A stretch of 64,000 bases of DNA, taken from Clonostachys chloroleuca. Taxonomy: Eukaryota > Ascomycota > Sordariomycetes > Hypocreales > Bionectriaceae. The notes below the pieces were generated by a model. The model worked only from the letters and a program-made list of their open reading frames with translations. It had not been told where the DNA came from and ran no database searches. The translations under genes were made by a program, and so were the position numbers. The stretch is taken from contig JBANAY010000003.1 of assembly GCA_037952775.1 (NCBI GenBank), positions 24,056,001-24,120,000 on the forward strand, in the 5' to 3' direction. Numbering within the stretch: the first letter of the stretch is position 1; every line of letters starts with the position of its first letter. Below are positions 22,628 to 34,679 of this stretch, in pieces.

Positions 22628-23272
22628 GTCAGGAAAGGCTCATGATGAATTCTCTTGATTATTCGTGATGTACAATTCAAAATATTTAAATTACTTGGAT
22701 ATTATGAGTCAAACCGCCCGAGGGCCACCGCCTGGGAAAGGATGTTATAGATAACTAGACCTTCCTGCCGGACCTTGGTACTCTGAGTATTAGTAAGGAT
22801 CTTTGGCCAGTGAGCTGGTGATATGTTTGAAGCTGAATTGGCCAAGAGTTTATTCGTTATATGGCAGCGCCTTGTAACGTGTCGCTTTCTGCAGCCATCT
22901 ACATAACTGAGTGAGAAATGGATACTCAGTGTTGCTCTCATCTTGACCAGCGACCCAAGCATCGCTTCAATACCTCTTCTCATTTGTGTTCATATCTCTA
23001 GCCAACCCCGTGACTTAACGGGGGGGGGGGTGTGGTCCCGAGCCGGCCGTACGTCCGGACAACTCGGATGAAGACCTGACCACTTCGGCCCCACGAATCT
23101 TCTAGTGAAATGAATTACTTTAGGAATGAAGCATAATACGACATTTAAAGGCGTGGAGAATGTGATTTATAAGTCATAATAGCGTTCAGGGTTCAGCTTT
23201 ATATTGTAAAGTTCAGATCATTCAATTTCTGATTTGGTAAAAATACTGCGAGACTACGTATCCATCGCTACA
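22628..23272. promoter_or_regulatory. Promoter region of the first CocE-type hydrolase
   Basis: Contains a run of eleven G at 23020-23030. Just after it come GTGGTCCCGAGCCGG at 23032-23046 (its reverse complement recurs before the second hydrolase at 37113-37126) and TTCGGCCCCACG at 23084-23095, one base from the cluster word TTCGGCTCCACG. A minus-strand ORF at 22702-22983 has no family features. Confidence 0.5.
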
Positions 23273-25374
23273 ATGTCGCTCAAGATCAACGGTTTCAATG
23301 TCCATGTAGGCCCGGTCATCAAACCTGGAGCCAAGGAAGCTGGTCCTTACGATCCATTCAACCCCTCGATCAAAGAGTTACCCAAGGGCCATCAGCGAAC
23401 ACCTGCAAATAGAGCTTTCGAGGCAGACACCATCTTTGAGAAGGATATTGTGCTCCCTACTCGTGATGGTGCCAGGATTTACGCTGATGTCTTCCGTCCC
23501 AAGACTGACGACAAGGTTCCTGCGATTCTTATTTGGAGTCCATATGGCAAGACTGGAAATGGTAAGTGCCATCTAATTGAGGAGAAGAAAGTCTTATTAA
23601 TTTATGCTTAGGTCCCCACGGACTTGGTATGATACCTGGTAGATTTGGTGTTCCTGAGAGCCATGTGAGTGGTTATGAAAAGTTTGAGGGCCTTGATCCA
23701 GCAGTTTGGCCTGCCAGAGGTTACGCTATCGTAAATGTCGACCTTCGAGGTTCGTGGGACTCTGATGGAATCGTTCCGTAAGTACCATGGCGTTAATAAC
23801 AGCAAAACTCAGCATATTTGATGTCTGATGTCGATTTACCTTCAAAAGAAAGAAAGCTGATTAATGCAGATGGGTTGGCAAGCAAGATGGTGAAGATGGT
23901 TATGATGCCATTGAGCATGTTGCTAAGCTTCCTTGGTGCACGGGCAAGGTCGCATTGGGCGGAAACAGTTGGCTTGCCATGGTGCAGTGGCAAATTGCGT
24001 CTCAGAACCCTCCGTCGCTCGCTGCTATCGCTCCCTGGGAAGGCAATGCAGACTTCTACCGCGATACTCTTGCCCGCGGGGGTGTGCCATACCCTTACAA
24101 CGCCATGTGGAAGGTGCTCCAGGATAGCATGGTAGGGCACACGGGGGCCGAGGCTCCTATCAAGATGTTGGAACAATATCCCCTTTATAACGATTATTGG
24201 GACGACAAGAACGTCAAACTGGAGAAAATTCAAGTTCCTGCATATATCCTTGCAAGTTTTTCCTCTGCACTCCACACGACTGGATCTATCCGAGGTTACC
24301 ATGATATTTCATCCAAAGATAAGTGGTAAGTTACTCTTTTGCTGTAGTTCTTTCTTTGGTTTTTTTTTTTAGAGGAGGGGAGTTTGAGACAATATATAAC
24401 AGAACAAGAATCCTAATCTATTTTAATAGGCTCCGCATCCATGCCAGACAAGAGTGGTCTGACTTGTATCATCCGGAGAATGTGGATGATTTACATAAAT
24501 TCTTTGACTACTTCGTCAAGGGTATCAAAAACGACTGGCTAAGCACCCCGAGAGTTAGAGGCTCACTTGTTGGATTTAACTTAGTAAGTTTCAACCGAAG
24601 CATATTAAAACTCGAACTTGAACATTAACAACACGCTAGCCCAATGTTGTAAACATCCCTCTCGAATCTTACCCTATCCCCAACACGAAACACACTAAGC
24701 TTTACCTCGGCTTTAGCCAGAAGCTTGAATTGTCTCCTCAGAGGGAAACACAGGCCCTTTCTTATGATGCTTCCTACCATCCGAAGCATCCGCTTCAAGG
24801 TGGTGAAGAGCTTCTCTTCAAGTATAAGATGCCAAAGAAAACATGGCTCATCGGCTATTCATGGCTCAATATTAGTATATCCAATGATGGTGATGATGAT
24901 ATTGATGTCTTTGCCCAGCTCGGAAAACAAGATGCTTCTGGCGAACAGCTGGTCAATATGAACGTTGCTCTGAATGAGCTGATCCCACCCGTCAATCACC
25001 ACACAGAGGCCGCCGACACATGCTTCTTGAAGTACTTGGGACCTACAGGCTCCATGCGAGCTAGCCACGCAATCACAAAGGTGGAACCCAGGCCTGGAAG
25101 ATTTACTGGCGAATGGCCCGAGTACACCAACACCACCCGCAAGGCCATTCCTGCTGGCACTGTTGCGAAGCTTGAGATACCTATCTGGCCTACTGGTATC
25201 GTGTTTGAGGAGGGAGAGTATCTGACCCTCAAGGTCTCAGGCCATTACATGAGCTTCATGGAGTTTGATTTCTTGTATGGATCTTCTCATGCTAATAAGG
25301 GTCGTCATACCGTTCATATCGGAGGTGATTTTGACAGTCATTTGGTCGTTCCTTTATTGGACCCTCTTGCTTGA
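23273..25374 (+). CDS. CocE/NonD-type hydrolase (X-Pro dipeptidyl-peptidase family), copy 1
   Basis: Exons 23273-23561, 23612-23777, 23870-24325, 24430-24583 and 24640-25374 join in phase to 599 residues. Seen: DIVLPTRDGARIYADVFRP, ILIWSPYGK, RGYAIVNVDLRGSWDSDG, WVGKQDGEDGYDAIEHVAKLPW across intron 2, the nucleophile elbow ALGGNSWLAMVQW (Ser in GGNSW), IAPWEG, and a C-terminal jelly-roll part ending HIGGDFDSHLVVPLL. This is the alpha/beta hydrolase plus C-terminal beta-domain layout of cocaine-esterase-like acyl hydrolases. It should cleave an ester or amide in the cytosol; no signal peptide is seen. An in-frame ATG 39 bases upstream (23234) is possible, but the start at 23273 has the better context. 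A diverged paralogue lies at 37321-39337. Confidence 0.87.
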
Positions 25375-26119
25375 TGCCTCAAGGCAATATGATAGATAGC
25401 TTCGAGCAATTTCAATTTTGAGATGCCTATTGGTGATGGCAATTCTACCCAACTACCCTATAGCGAAATGCATAAAAAAGCGCCTTGAAATATATACAAA
25501 GTCTTATCCTCTCGACTAGCGGTTTAATAAGAATAAATCACTGTTGGTGACTAAGAATTCTTAAAGACTACTTAAATGTTAGTAATTTCCTAGATTCTTA
25601 GTCCTTGTCTTAGTCCATGAGTTCGTTAAAAGAATTGGCGCAGAGTCATTATCAAGATTCCTTCCTGAAGCAGCAGGCAACTACGGTAGATTAAAGCTAA
25701 TGTCTAATATTTAACACGTAATATCTATATTTGAAATTCAGTAAGACTAACCCAACGAAGTAATAAGACAACTCCAAGACTTGTTTTGTTTTATTCAACA
25801 TGTCTTCTAAGATTAAATCCAAAAGTAAAAAGAAATATTCCTAACCCAGACCAAAACTCCTCCGCTGCCCGTTAGTTGTGAATGCAGCTGTGACTTAATG
25901 TTAGGTCGTGAACGGTCCATCAAGTTCATAGGATGACTCTTCCATTTTTTTTTTACCTCAACAAACTGTGTTATGTGGCTATATCACACGTGGCCTGTAT
26001 CCATTCGAATTTTTTCTTTCTTTCTTTCTTGGCTTCGTACATCACATAGGAGAGCTCTGCTTCATTTAGCTCGATTGAAACGTTAGGCTCTGCAGCTTAT
26101 ATGAAACACCAAAACACAT
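25375..26119. other. Intergenic region, convergent gene ends
   Basis: About 745 bases between convergent genes. It has a short pyrimidine microsatellite (TTTC repeats, about 26012-26029) and a T9 run near 25947. No gene is seen. Confidence 0.55.
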
Positions 26120-27948
26120 TTATCTTCGTAAAATCATTTGAAGTCCATCTTTCAACTGCTGCCCATGACCGCCATTTACTCTTGCGCCGCGCCATGCAAT
26201 GAAACCATCAGGCCGTACGAGAATTGCCTCACCAGGCTTCAGACGACATTTTCTTCCCACGTCCCCCGTAGAATCTCTATATGGAGATGAGGATACATTC
26301 AAGGTGTATACGTCGAGCAAAATAGGGCTTTCCCTAGCTGCAGCAATCCACGGTGAGTCGTCGTCGATGGTGATGAGCAGGAAATTCTGCTTGACTAAAT
26401 CAATTGTGGAAATTGTCTTACAGAGCCCCTTGGTCTCTTGAATATAAGAATGAGGGAACCGAGATCCAGGAACTGCGGATGGACGAGCAGGGTCATCATA
26501 GGGCTCTATAGGAACTGGGTAGTTGTCCTCGCGGACAAAAGCTCCACCCTCAGGATATCTAAATCCCAGCTCAACAGACTCGTCGGGGGCTTCTAAAGCT
26601 GGCGGCTGTTGGAGAACGATACGGTTTTGGAAACGATAATAGGCCTGATAAACGGTAAACTGGTCAATCGGCTGTCGTTCTGTGTTATATGAAGCAAGAA
26701 GAGAGTGTGAAGCTTTTCCGGACAAAACGTATGCGAGCTTCCAAGCAAGGTTATGGGCATCCTAAGAAAATGTGTGTTAGTAACTTGTTGAATGTGGCAT
26801 GGCGGAGTAACCTACTGCTACTCCTGTGTTTCCCCCTAAACCTCCAGTTGGGGGCATGGTGTGGGCCGAATCTCCGGCGAGGAAAACTCGACCGCCTTTG
26901 CTCTCCAACTTGCCTGCATAGTATGCTGCCATAGTCCAGTAGTTTATTGAGACAATTTCGGGGGTGACTTGATCAGGTTTAAGGCCGGAAAGTTGGTGAA
27001 AGTATTCCCTAGCGTCGTTTACAGTAACAGATCCTGGCTCGAAGCTAGTCTTTGGCCCGACATTGTTGACCATGATGATGCCGTCTTTTCCCTCGTTTTC
27101 TAGTCGAAAGCCGCCGCCAATCTCCTCGTTTGCAACGTAGACAACGCCATGTACCATTCTTTTGCCTATAAATGGGCTCAGATCCGATTTGAAGCGTACT
27201 CCGAGGCTGTTTCGAAGAATTCCAGGTCCTTCCCAGCTGATGCCTTCTTTTTGGCGGGTTGGACTGCGGTTACCGTCGCAAGCAACGACATACATCGCCT
27301 TATACTTCATGATCTTCCCACTGCTTAACTCCCTCACAACCACAACTACATGATCTTCTTGCTCATCGTACAGGAGAACTTCATGCCCGTGGCATTGCTC
27401 GCTATTGAACTTGTCTGCATTTGCGCCTAGGATCGGTTCGAACATTCGTTGAGAGATCCACAGCCAATTGGAAGGGGTGAACGTTTTGACACGCTCAGGA
27501 TCATGTTCTTGCATGTATTTGATCACCTTACCTCCAACGAGTTTTTCAACGATGAGCATGCCAGCATTGAGATCAAATTCCTTTCCGCTCTGTTCTAGAG
27601 TAAAGTCTTCCAGTCCGAGTTGGCGAAGGATCTCGCTCGTTCGGAAGTTGAGTCCAGCCGCTCTAGGATGAGCACCTGCCTTGGAATGGCGATCAAAGGA
27701 AATCGATTTGACACTGCGGAGCGTTAGCGTCAAATTCCAACCAATAGTACACATATACCAATATAGCCGCACCCGTGGTACCCGAGGAGAAGACTGAGAG
27801 TCTTTCCGACCATACTAGAGCCAATGATGATGACGGGCCATTCTTCCTCTTCAAAAGGTATGTTGGAGTGTTCAATTGGAGTAAATTTGTCCTTTGACAA
27901 ATTGGTCGCAGAAAGAGTTTCATCAAGTTGTTGCGCGGTGACGGCCAT
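26120..27948 (-). CDS. Class A flavin monooxygenase, phenol-hydroxylase type
   Basis: Exons 27948-27773, 27713-26816 and 26761-26120 join in phase to 571 residues. Seen: an FAD-binding start VIIIGSSMVGKTLSLLLGYHGV across intron 1, then FDRHSKAGAHPRAAGLNFRTSE, the mid motif YVVACDGNRSPTR, and the second FAD motif [32 protein letters not shown] across intron 2. A C-terminal thioredoxin-like part ends with LVRPDGFIAWRG. The layout is that of PheA/TfdB/MhpA-like aromatic ring hydroxylases, which add one oxygen using NAD(P)H. It sits in tandem with a second flavin monooxygenase and close to a LigB-type dioxygenase, so ring hydroxylation ahead of ring opening is the likely role. No frame problem is seen. 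Confidence 0.88.
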
Positions 27949-28575
27949 TCTGACTGCTTCGCTCTTCGTAGCACGTCTAAGAATACTTCAGGTGTTGCAG
28001 GGCAGTCGGGTTCAGACACTGAACTTAGCGGACAAATAAATATCAGATGCGAAGTTGATTGTTTGGTTCAAGACATTGTCAGCTTTTCACAAGATGCATT
28101 CTCATCCCGTCCCGCATGCCCGGATCCTCCTCAAGTGGCATGACCGTTCCGGTGGGGTTGTTGTCGGTAATGTGGTGGCCCGGCACGTCTAAGCATCGAG
28201 TCATGGGCTCGAATTGTGGCCTCGAACCTCGTGCTCGGCAAGTGAAAATTGAAAGGCGAGAGCGAGACTTTTAGTCATATTCTGAACGTGGATGAGCCCT
28301 CTTGGCAATAACCTCCATTAGCTTAGATGCAGCTTCCTTGCAAACTCCAGTGCATTGCATGAGTTACCAGTTGCCTACCAAAACATCTTGAATAGTAGAC
28401 CGGGAACCTGTGGCAGACCAGTGTATATAGCGGGCATTCCCTATTAAGAGGCGACGGCGTTACAATGAGTACCATTCTATCGATAGATGGCATAAATACA
28501 CATGAGGCGCTCTACGTTCTATTCAACCCTGACTACGCTTGAATTCAATTTACAATTGCGAATATTATTCAAAGG
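27949..28575. other. Intergenic region between tandem monooxygenase genes
   Basis: About 630 bases that should hold the promoter of the phenol-hydroxylase-like gene. No gene is seen. Scattered CGG words (for example near 28150 and 28245) are present but not distinctive. Confidence 0.5.
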
Positions 28576-30108
28576 CTAGATTAAAGAAACATGATTCTGC
28601 TCTTCGAGCGCCTTTTGCGCATCCTGGAGAACGTAATTGTTCCACAGATAGGGAAACATGTCCGGAGGTAGCACCGCATCGGGTACAAACTTGTGAAGGT
28701 CCTCCATCATCATCCATCGTCTCTCATCATTAACCTTTGACATGAACATGACGGTGACTGCACGTGCGTACCGGACTCGGTTGTAGAGCTCAAGTCGCCT
28801 GGGGATGTCATCTACGGCAGTGTCTGCCGGGAACAAAACTCCAAGAGCTGCGCCATCTTCAAATGATTGTCCGCCACCTTGTCCTTGATCTATATAGCCA
28901 TTAGCTGGAAAATTCAGCTCGAAATAGAAGGGGACCAACATACGCGGTAGCATAGGGTGAGCAGCATCTCCTATCAAGACAGTCTTCCCCTTCCAGAACT
29001 TGGTGGGAGGATCTCTCGTGGCTAAACTCCACAGCTTCAAGTCCTCAGCGATTCTGCACAACTCGCCGAGCACAGGCGAGAAATCCTTGTAGACATGAAC
29101 AAGGTCTTCTACCTTGCCTCCTGCCAACCACGAGGATTCGGAGTCAAGACCGTCATCGTTAGCTGGATGCACCGCCACAATGTTGAGCAGCGTACCCCTG
29201 CGACAAGGGTAGATAACAAGTCGTCGATCTTTTGCTATGAATACATGCTGCCAATCAAACCCAAGATCTTTGAAAAATGGTCCCGTAATTGGATTTGCCA
29301 AAACCTTGTGAATTGGAACCAAGAATCTGAACGTATTCTGCTTTGTGCTCGCACTCTTGGGTTTACGGCCTGCAACGGCAGCAACGACTTTGGACTTTGG
29401 CTTGTTATTTACCATTCAAGCGGCCAGTACAAAACAATTGACAACTTACGTGAACACCATCTGCTCCTATTAGCAGGTCGCCTCTGTGCTTGGTTCCATC
29501 ACAAAGCGTGATCTCGCCAGTTTCTGCATCCTGTATTCAAAATCAGTCCCTGATAATAAGCTTGATTGAGACAAGTCATATCTATACCGCGGAAGCAACT
29601 TTGCTTGCAGTGTGTATCTTGACCTTGCGGCCACAAGTCGTACTGGCAGCAGTCTTTAGCAGGGCGTTGTGTAGGTCAACACGGTGAGTCAATATCCACT
29701 CGTCGTCAGAGCCAATCCTCTTCTGGAGTTTATCGGTGTCCTAATTCGCAGCAGTATGGTTAGCATACATTCAGGAGTTCATGTTGGAGAGGTCTTACCA
29801 CAGGGGTAGACATTAGCTTCCCAGTGTTGTCATAGAGCTTTATGCCGTTGCAAAGGACCGCCTGAAGATCATCGAAATCAACACCCCAGGACTTCAAGAT
29901 CCTGGTGGCGTTAGGAGCAATGTGGATTGCAGCGCCAACTTCGTTGAGAAAACTCGATTGCTCGAAGATCTAGACGAGTTAGCCATGTTTCTTACGGCAT
30001 CTGAGCAATCCGTGATGATACCTCGACATTATGGCCGGCGCGAGCTAAAGCGATGGCAGCACCCAAACCTCCCAAGCCCGCACCAGCGACGAGAATATTA
30101 AGAGGCAT
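28576..30108 (-). CDS. FAD-dependent monooxygenase, salicylate-hydroxylase type
   Basis: Exons 30108-30022, 29969-29799, 29740-29588, 29530-29450, 29394-28944 and 28889-28576 join in phase to 418 residues. It starts with LVAGAGLGGLGAAIALARAGH (Rossmann GxGxxG), then GAAIHIAPNATRILKSWG, LTHRVDLHNALL, GDLLIGADGVHS across an intron, and the second FAD motif [25 protein letters not shown] across another. These features match the single-component salicylate hydroxylase group, which hydroxylates and often decarboxylates aromatic acids. It is divergent from a SnoaL-like gene and shares a promoter containing TCGGCTCCAC. The fifth exon's acceptor (CCAAAG) is chosen because it gives GADGVHSKVV; the upstream ATG at 29415 lies inside the intron. 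Confidence 0.88.
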
Positions 30109-30677
30109 GGCGACTATTGTCGAGAGACAGAAATAATTAGCGTTTATTGTTTTCTAGACGCAAGAAAGGCGCCTAGGTTGCAGAATTCAGTGAGAAGTTA
30201 GGGTTTTAATATTACTATTTCCCGGGGAAAAAACGTGTCACGCCCCGATAAATCGATTCAATAAGGAAAGGCTTTGGCAAAGATCCTCTACTCTCCATCT
30301 TACACTCTCGCGTTACTACTCGTAACTAGTCTGTGTAGACTTACCATACCACGACCACTTGTGAAGAGGCCTGTGCAGGGTAAACTGTATCGGCTCCACC
30401 GGTTATGGCCGCTCTACCATCTTGAGCGCCTGTTACCTTGTTACCCCACAACCTCGGCCATCTCCACACGGTTATCACCAAGCGGAGAGAAGTGCTAACA
30501 GAGGGGCAGATGTCTGCCTTTTTGTCTTGGTATAGAGGCTTTCCATCTTATTCGTATATATGGCTGGATGATTTGAAAAGGGTATGACGGTTTCCTTTCA
30601 ATTGGAAAAACTATATACCGAGACCCAAATTTATACGCGCTTTAGCCCTTTGAGTTTTCGACACCACTGTTCCAAAA
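30109..30677. promoter_or_regulatory. Divergent promoter region with a TCGGCTCCAC word
   Basis: The 569 bases lie between the salicylate-hydroxylase-type gene and the SnoaL-like gene. TCGGCTCCAC is at 30390-30399, followed by CGG, and a CTCGGCCATCTCCACACGG stretch follows at about 30452-30470. The same ten-base word is found in three other regulatory stretches of the cluster. Confidence 0.5.
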
Positions 30678-31193
30678 ATGGTCACCCATGAGCACGTCCG
30701 AGGAATTTTCGATGGGCCAGCGAAGGGCGACATGTCTAGCTTTTGGCCCCATGTTGAGCCCAACGTTGACTGGATTGTTAAGGGTGAGATTCGATTCTGA
30801 GTTTGCTGAATTTGAGTTGAGCTAACTCGGCCAAAAGGCGCCCATTGTAAGATCGCCGGACACTACCATTCTATCGAAGAGTTCCAGCAAGGCACCAAGG
30901 CTCTCTCATCAACATGGGCCGGCCCTCTGCACCTTGTAATTCAAAACATAATCATCGAGGGCAACCAAGCGGCTGTTGAGCTCAAGGCCGTTGATGTCAA
31001 GACCAAGAGTGGCGATCCATTCCCTAATGAATACACGTGGGTGCTGGGCTTCAACGACAACGGCAAGATTGCGAGTGTCAGGGCATATATGGATACGTGA
31101 GTTGCCATTTTTTTTAATTGCTTTATTGCGCAGTATTGGCTGACTTTCGGTAGCGACCTTGTCACTCGCGTTATTGAGAAAAACGCCACTTAG
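30678..31193 (+). CDS. SnoaL-like (NTF2-fold) small protein
   Basis: Exons 30678-30783, 30838-31096 and 31154-31193 join in phase to 134 residues. Seen: an N-terminal helix VRGIFDGPAKGD, then FWPHVEPNVDWIVKG across intron 1, GHYHSIEEF, and a beta-rich C-terminal half with WVLGFNDNGKIASVRAYMDT. This is the cone-shaped NTF2/SnoaL fold used by many small isomerases, cyclases and hydratases in catabolic and biosynthetic clusters. No catalytic residue can be assigned with certainty. It shares a divergent promoter with the salicylate-hydroxylase-type gene, so it probably acts on that enzyme's product or substrate. Confidence 0.82.
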
Positions 31194-31786
31194 ATTTCCG
31201 ACGGTGATGGATGATTTCGTTGAGCCGCGACAATTATCATTTATGTTAGCAATGAATGAAATCATATACCAATCAAGGACTTTTACAGGTGTAGGACTAA
31301 CGTTGATGGACACGTAGCTTATATTACTGGCAAGATATTTCAGACAACATACACCAAAGTGTGATAGTAGCGGCTTAGCTAGACTGTCTATTGCTTGGAA
31401 TACTCAAGAAAAGCGATGCTAAAATTGATACGAGGCAAGTTCATATTAAATCATTTGCCATAGTAGCTTCGGAGCTCCTTCTCTCGCCCTTGAATGGCCT
31501 CTATAAGTATGAACAAAGATGCTCTATGTGAAAAGAAAAGTGTCTATCTGGCAAGGTGATAAGTACATAACTCACTAAGCAGCTTGTCTGAGATAGACAA
31601 TGTTCGCATATAGAGGTCAGAAGACAGTTAACAGCCCCTTTAGTTGTAAGAATTCGTTATTAATAGATGTTCTTGCATGGCCATGGGTTTGTAAATTCGG
31701 ACCAACGGGTCGTTTATCGGAATATTCGTTTCTAGAATTGCTTAAATACTACAACTCAGTACATACTGCCTAGTCCGAGCTACTTG
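31194..31786. other. Intergenic region, convergent gene ends
   Basis: About 590 bases between convergent genes. Nothing was recognised. Confidence 0.55.
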
Positions 31787-32359
31787 TTATCGATCATTCT
31801 CAGGGAGGTATTTCTCAGGAACGCCAACTTCAGTGACGCTGATTCCATGAACCGTCTTCTCGGATGGCAACAGTACAAACATCATACGACACCATTTGTC
31901 GGTCAAATTGTTCCACTGATGTAGCGTCTAGCAAATTTAATAGGTTAGTAATGTTGTAACGGAGAATGCCTTCGGAAATGGTCCTTACTGCCTGCTGTAC
32001 AACAACATCGCCAGCATGAACGATGGTCTTGGAGCCATCCGAAAGAACCATTTCTAGCTCTCCCCCATCACAATGCCATAGTCAAGAGAGGCGGTCCTGT
32101 GGTTGTGACCGAAAGAGTTTGGTGGGAAGTCCACCACTCGAATAAGAGAGCCAGGCGCATAGATGACAGGACTGGTGCTGACAGGGTCTTTATCAACGAG
32201 CTCGGCCGGATACTTGTCGTTTCTCCAGATAGTTACGGCATTGCTGCCGAAGCCGGAGGAGAGCGGGATTTTGTCATCTGACAGGACTGCAGAGCTGGAT
32301 CCACTGTGATGGGTGACAACGCGTCGAAGGGGAGTTCCAGCACTAAGACCCATCGTCAT
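31787..32359 (-). CDS. Cupin-domain protein, one apparent -1 frameshift
   Basis: Exons 32359-31989 and 31927-31787, with a GTAAGG..GCTAG intron, encode about 170 residues. Seen: LRRVVTHHSGSSSAVLSDD, FPPNSFGHNHRTASLDYGIVM, then LEMVLSDGSKTIVHAGDVVVQQATLHQWNN across the intron, and MMFVLLPSE. This is the fungal single-domain cupin_2 layout, with metal-binding His/Glu positions in the first and second cupin blocks. The exon sum is one base short of whole codons, and the frame breaks in a run of five G (C at 32062-32066 on the + strand) between GIVM and the following ELEMVL. Six G would restore it. Cupins of this type act as small oxygenases, isomerases or binding proteins; the reaction here is not visible. 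Confidence 0.8.
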
Positions 32360-32956
32360 CGGAGTTTATATGATCAGTTCAAATAATTTTGAAGGATTTA
32401 ACACCACAAGTGATACCATAATATTATCTCTGACAAGTATTGTGCCCAATACTTAACCAAGTGGGTTGGCCTATCCGTGTCTCGGACGGTATCAAACAGC
32501 CGGATCCACGAACCGGTTCGCCCACACGGCCCCGCAAGGTTTCTAAACCCCACAGGCAATAACAGTTGGCCTCGCGGATGTCACTGGACTGTGGAATACC
32601 CCTTCCGAATCTCTCAACTACAGGTCAGTCTGTAACTACAGATGCATAAGATGTGAAAAGTAATATGTCTAGTGGGACAAGGGCAGAGTTTGATCGCTAC
32701 TATCTCAGGGTTGGCTTATAATAAATGGGTGTGAAAGGCTCTCCTAAGACATAACCGCTTAAATCCTTGGTGTTTATGCAAAACTGGATAGAGAATTATA
32801 TAGAAGGCGAAAATGGCATCTACGAACGCTATTCTAGTTCAAGAGTCACAGATATAACGCAAGCTTTCAACAATGGTATTTTACATTTATACGAACTTAT
32901 TCTCTATTTATTCCCCATTTTGGACAATGATCGCTTTGATGACACACGCACAAGAT
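32360..32956. promoter_or_regulatory. Upstream region of the cupin gene
   Basis: About 600 bases. A GC-rich patch at about 32495-32545 has several CGG/CCG triplets (GCCGGATCCACGAACCGG), reminiscent of the words in the other cluster promoters but not identical. A 65-codon ORF at 32767-32964 has no features. Confidence 0.4.
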
Positions 32957-34679
32957 CTAGTTGAACACCTTGCTGTGAATGGCAAACCCAGCGCCTGAGA
33001 TGGTAAGCAGCGACAGAGCCAAACCAACAATCAAGCCGCGCTCGAAATAACTCAATCTCCCGCCCTTCGGTTGTTTGATCTTACCCAGCTGCAATTTCTG
33101 TAAGCGAAAAGGCCATACAGACTTAGCACTAGTCGTAAGAGCTTGGACTGGCTTGAGAGGCTCCTGCGTAATCGGCTTGTTGACAGAAAAGTCTTCTCTG
33201 CGGTATGGCAATCGATCGGTAGCGTTGGATGTGAACGGAGCAACGGTAGCTGTGTTAAAGTGGTTTATTAGCCTAAAAAACTACCCAATTTACCGTGAGT
33301 GACCTTAAGTCATACCTAATGACCACCGAGGGATACTATTGATGAACACTTGGAGCGTGTTCGTGAATAAAGCGACATAGGAAGACGCCTTGGGGGCTGC
33401 AAATACATAGACGGCTTGGGAAGGGTTGTTGGCGTTTCTGGTTTAACTTGATCAGATTGGAACTTGACAACGCAGTATCGCACTCTGCAAGCTTACATCT
33501 TGTTCAGAATGTCGATCCCATGGTCTAAGCTTCTGGTAGAGACCAACAGCAAGCCATTGGTGCTTTCTGCGAGCACCTCTACTGCTTTGTGGACATTTTC
33601 AAATACGGTTTCGCTAGATGAATTGTTAGTTTCATGACGAGTCGCCTATACTTGAGATGGCTCATACTTGGAGTCGTGCAACGTGATGACGGCAGGTAGG
33701 TGTCCATCAGCTCTAGATATCTGTCGAATGGATGGTAACGTTGACTGGACAAACTCCACAAAAGCCCGAGACTTGTTTTTGTCATTGGGAAATGATAGCT
33801 GTTGGTTTGCACCAGACCCGGCATATATCGACTTTTCCAGCTGGTCGATGTGTATCTCATCCACAAAGACCAAGCGCGGTATTCGAAGCGGATTGGCTCG
33901 TGGAGCATTGGGACCGACTTGGAGGAGATGGCTCGACACAGCCTCGAGATCCTGAGCGGAGCGATCGACAAATGCAGCAGGGACTCCAGAAGGCGGCGAC
34001 AGAATTCTGATCTGAGGATTCGCCTTGTACAGGGATGCTGAGAGTGAATCTCGTTCAGCCAGGTTCTGGAGAGCAGCAGCACCGAAGTACTTTGAGCCTA
34101 ATTGCTGGCGGGTGCCAGTTGAGTCATCCTCAGTTATAGCGAAAGCCTCAAAGTCCAGACTCTTGGCGATAAGCGTGCGAAGCTCGATATTTACTTTGGA
34201 TGTTTGTGACGGGACCAAGACGATCGCACCACTCCCGGCTGCAACAGCGGCGGCGAGCGGCGCAAGTACGCTTGCAAAAGGCGAGTATGGAGAAGCATCG
34301 ATCAAAACAGGGCCCAAGGGGACGAGATTGTCCAATCTGCTGCCGCCATTTCTAACCAGCTTTTCCTTGGATAATGCGCCTGGGAAGTCGAGGCTGTCGT
34401 AGAGTTGTCGAATCAATTCGAGCGTCAACTCGAGCTCATCGGCTGCGCTCACGTTCGAAATCTGAACATCTGTGTCAAAGTCATGAGTTTGCTAGCTGAG
34501 ATCGTGTAGTTTTCCAAGGCATACTTACCATGGCATATAGCTTTAATCAGGTCAGAAGAAAATTTCTTAATGTTCGCGTGCAATAAAGCAAGTTCCTTTT
34601 GCCGTTGTAGGACATTCTCTAAGCGACCCTCGGTCCACGCGGCGTTGACAATGCGATACTGGTCCAGTACAGAAGCCAT
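32957..34679 (-). CDS. Aldehyde-dehydrogenase-like protein lacking the catalytic Cys
   Basis: Exons 34679-34529, 34469-33668, 33613-33497, 33437-33316 and 33249-32957 join in phase to 494 residues. The first half follows the ALDH3-like plan: a helical start, then VPLGPVLIDASPYSPFASVLAPLAAAVAAGSGAIVLVPSQ in place of the usual PWNYP...AGNxxVxKPSE. The GSTxxG and ELGGK blocks are missing, and where the FxNxGQxC active-site block should be the text is VGPNAPRANPLRIPRLVFVDE, without Cys. The C-terminus has a hydrophobic segment of about 20 residues (GLIVGLALSLLTISGAGFA), probably a membrane anchor. It is therefore likely a non-catalytic or altered member. It is divergent from the LigB-type dioxygenase with a shared promoter containing TCGGCTCCAC. 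Confidence 0.78.

Noticed and set aside
22702..22983. 93-codon minus-strand ORF next to the NUMT
   Set aside because: No recognisable motif; it overlaps neither a known domain nor splice signals that extend it.
26777..27772. Large ORF as a complete monooxygenase gene
   Set aside because: It starts inside an intron and lacks the first FAD motif; the true start is in the exon at 27948.
32957..33243. Separate small genes at the 3' end of the ALDH-like gene
   Set aside because: The ORF joins in phase to the ALDH-like exons through a normal intron and is its C-terminus.
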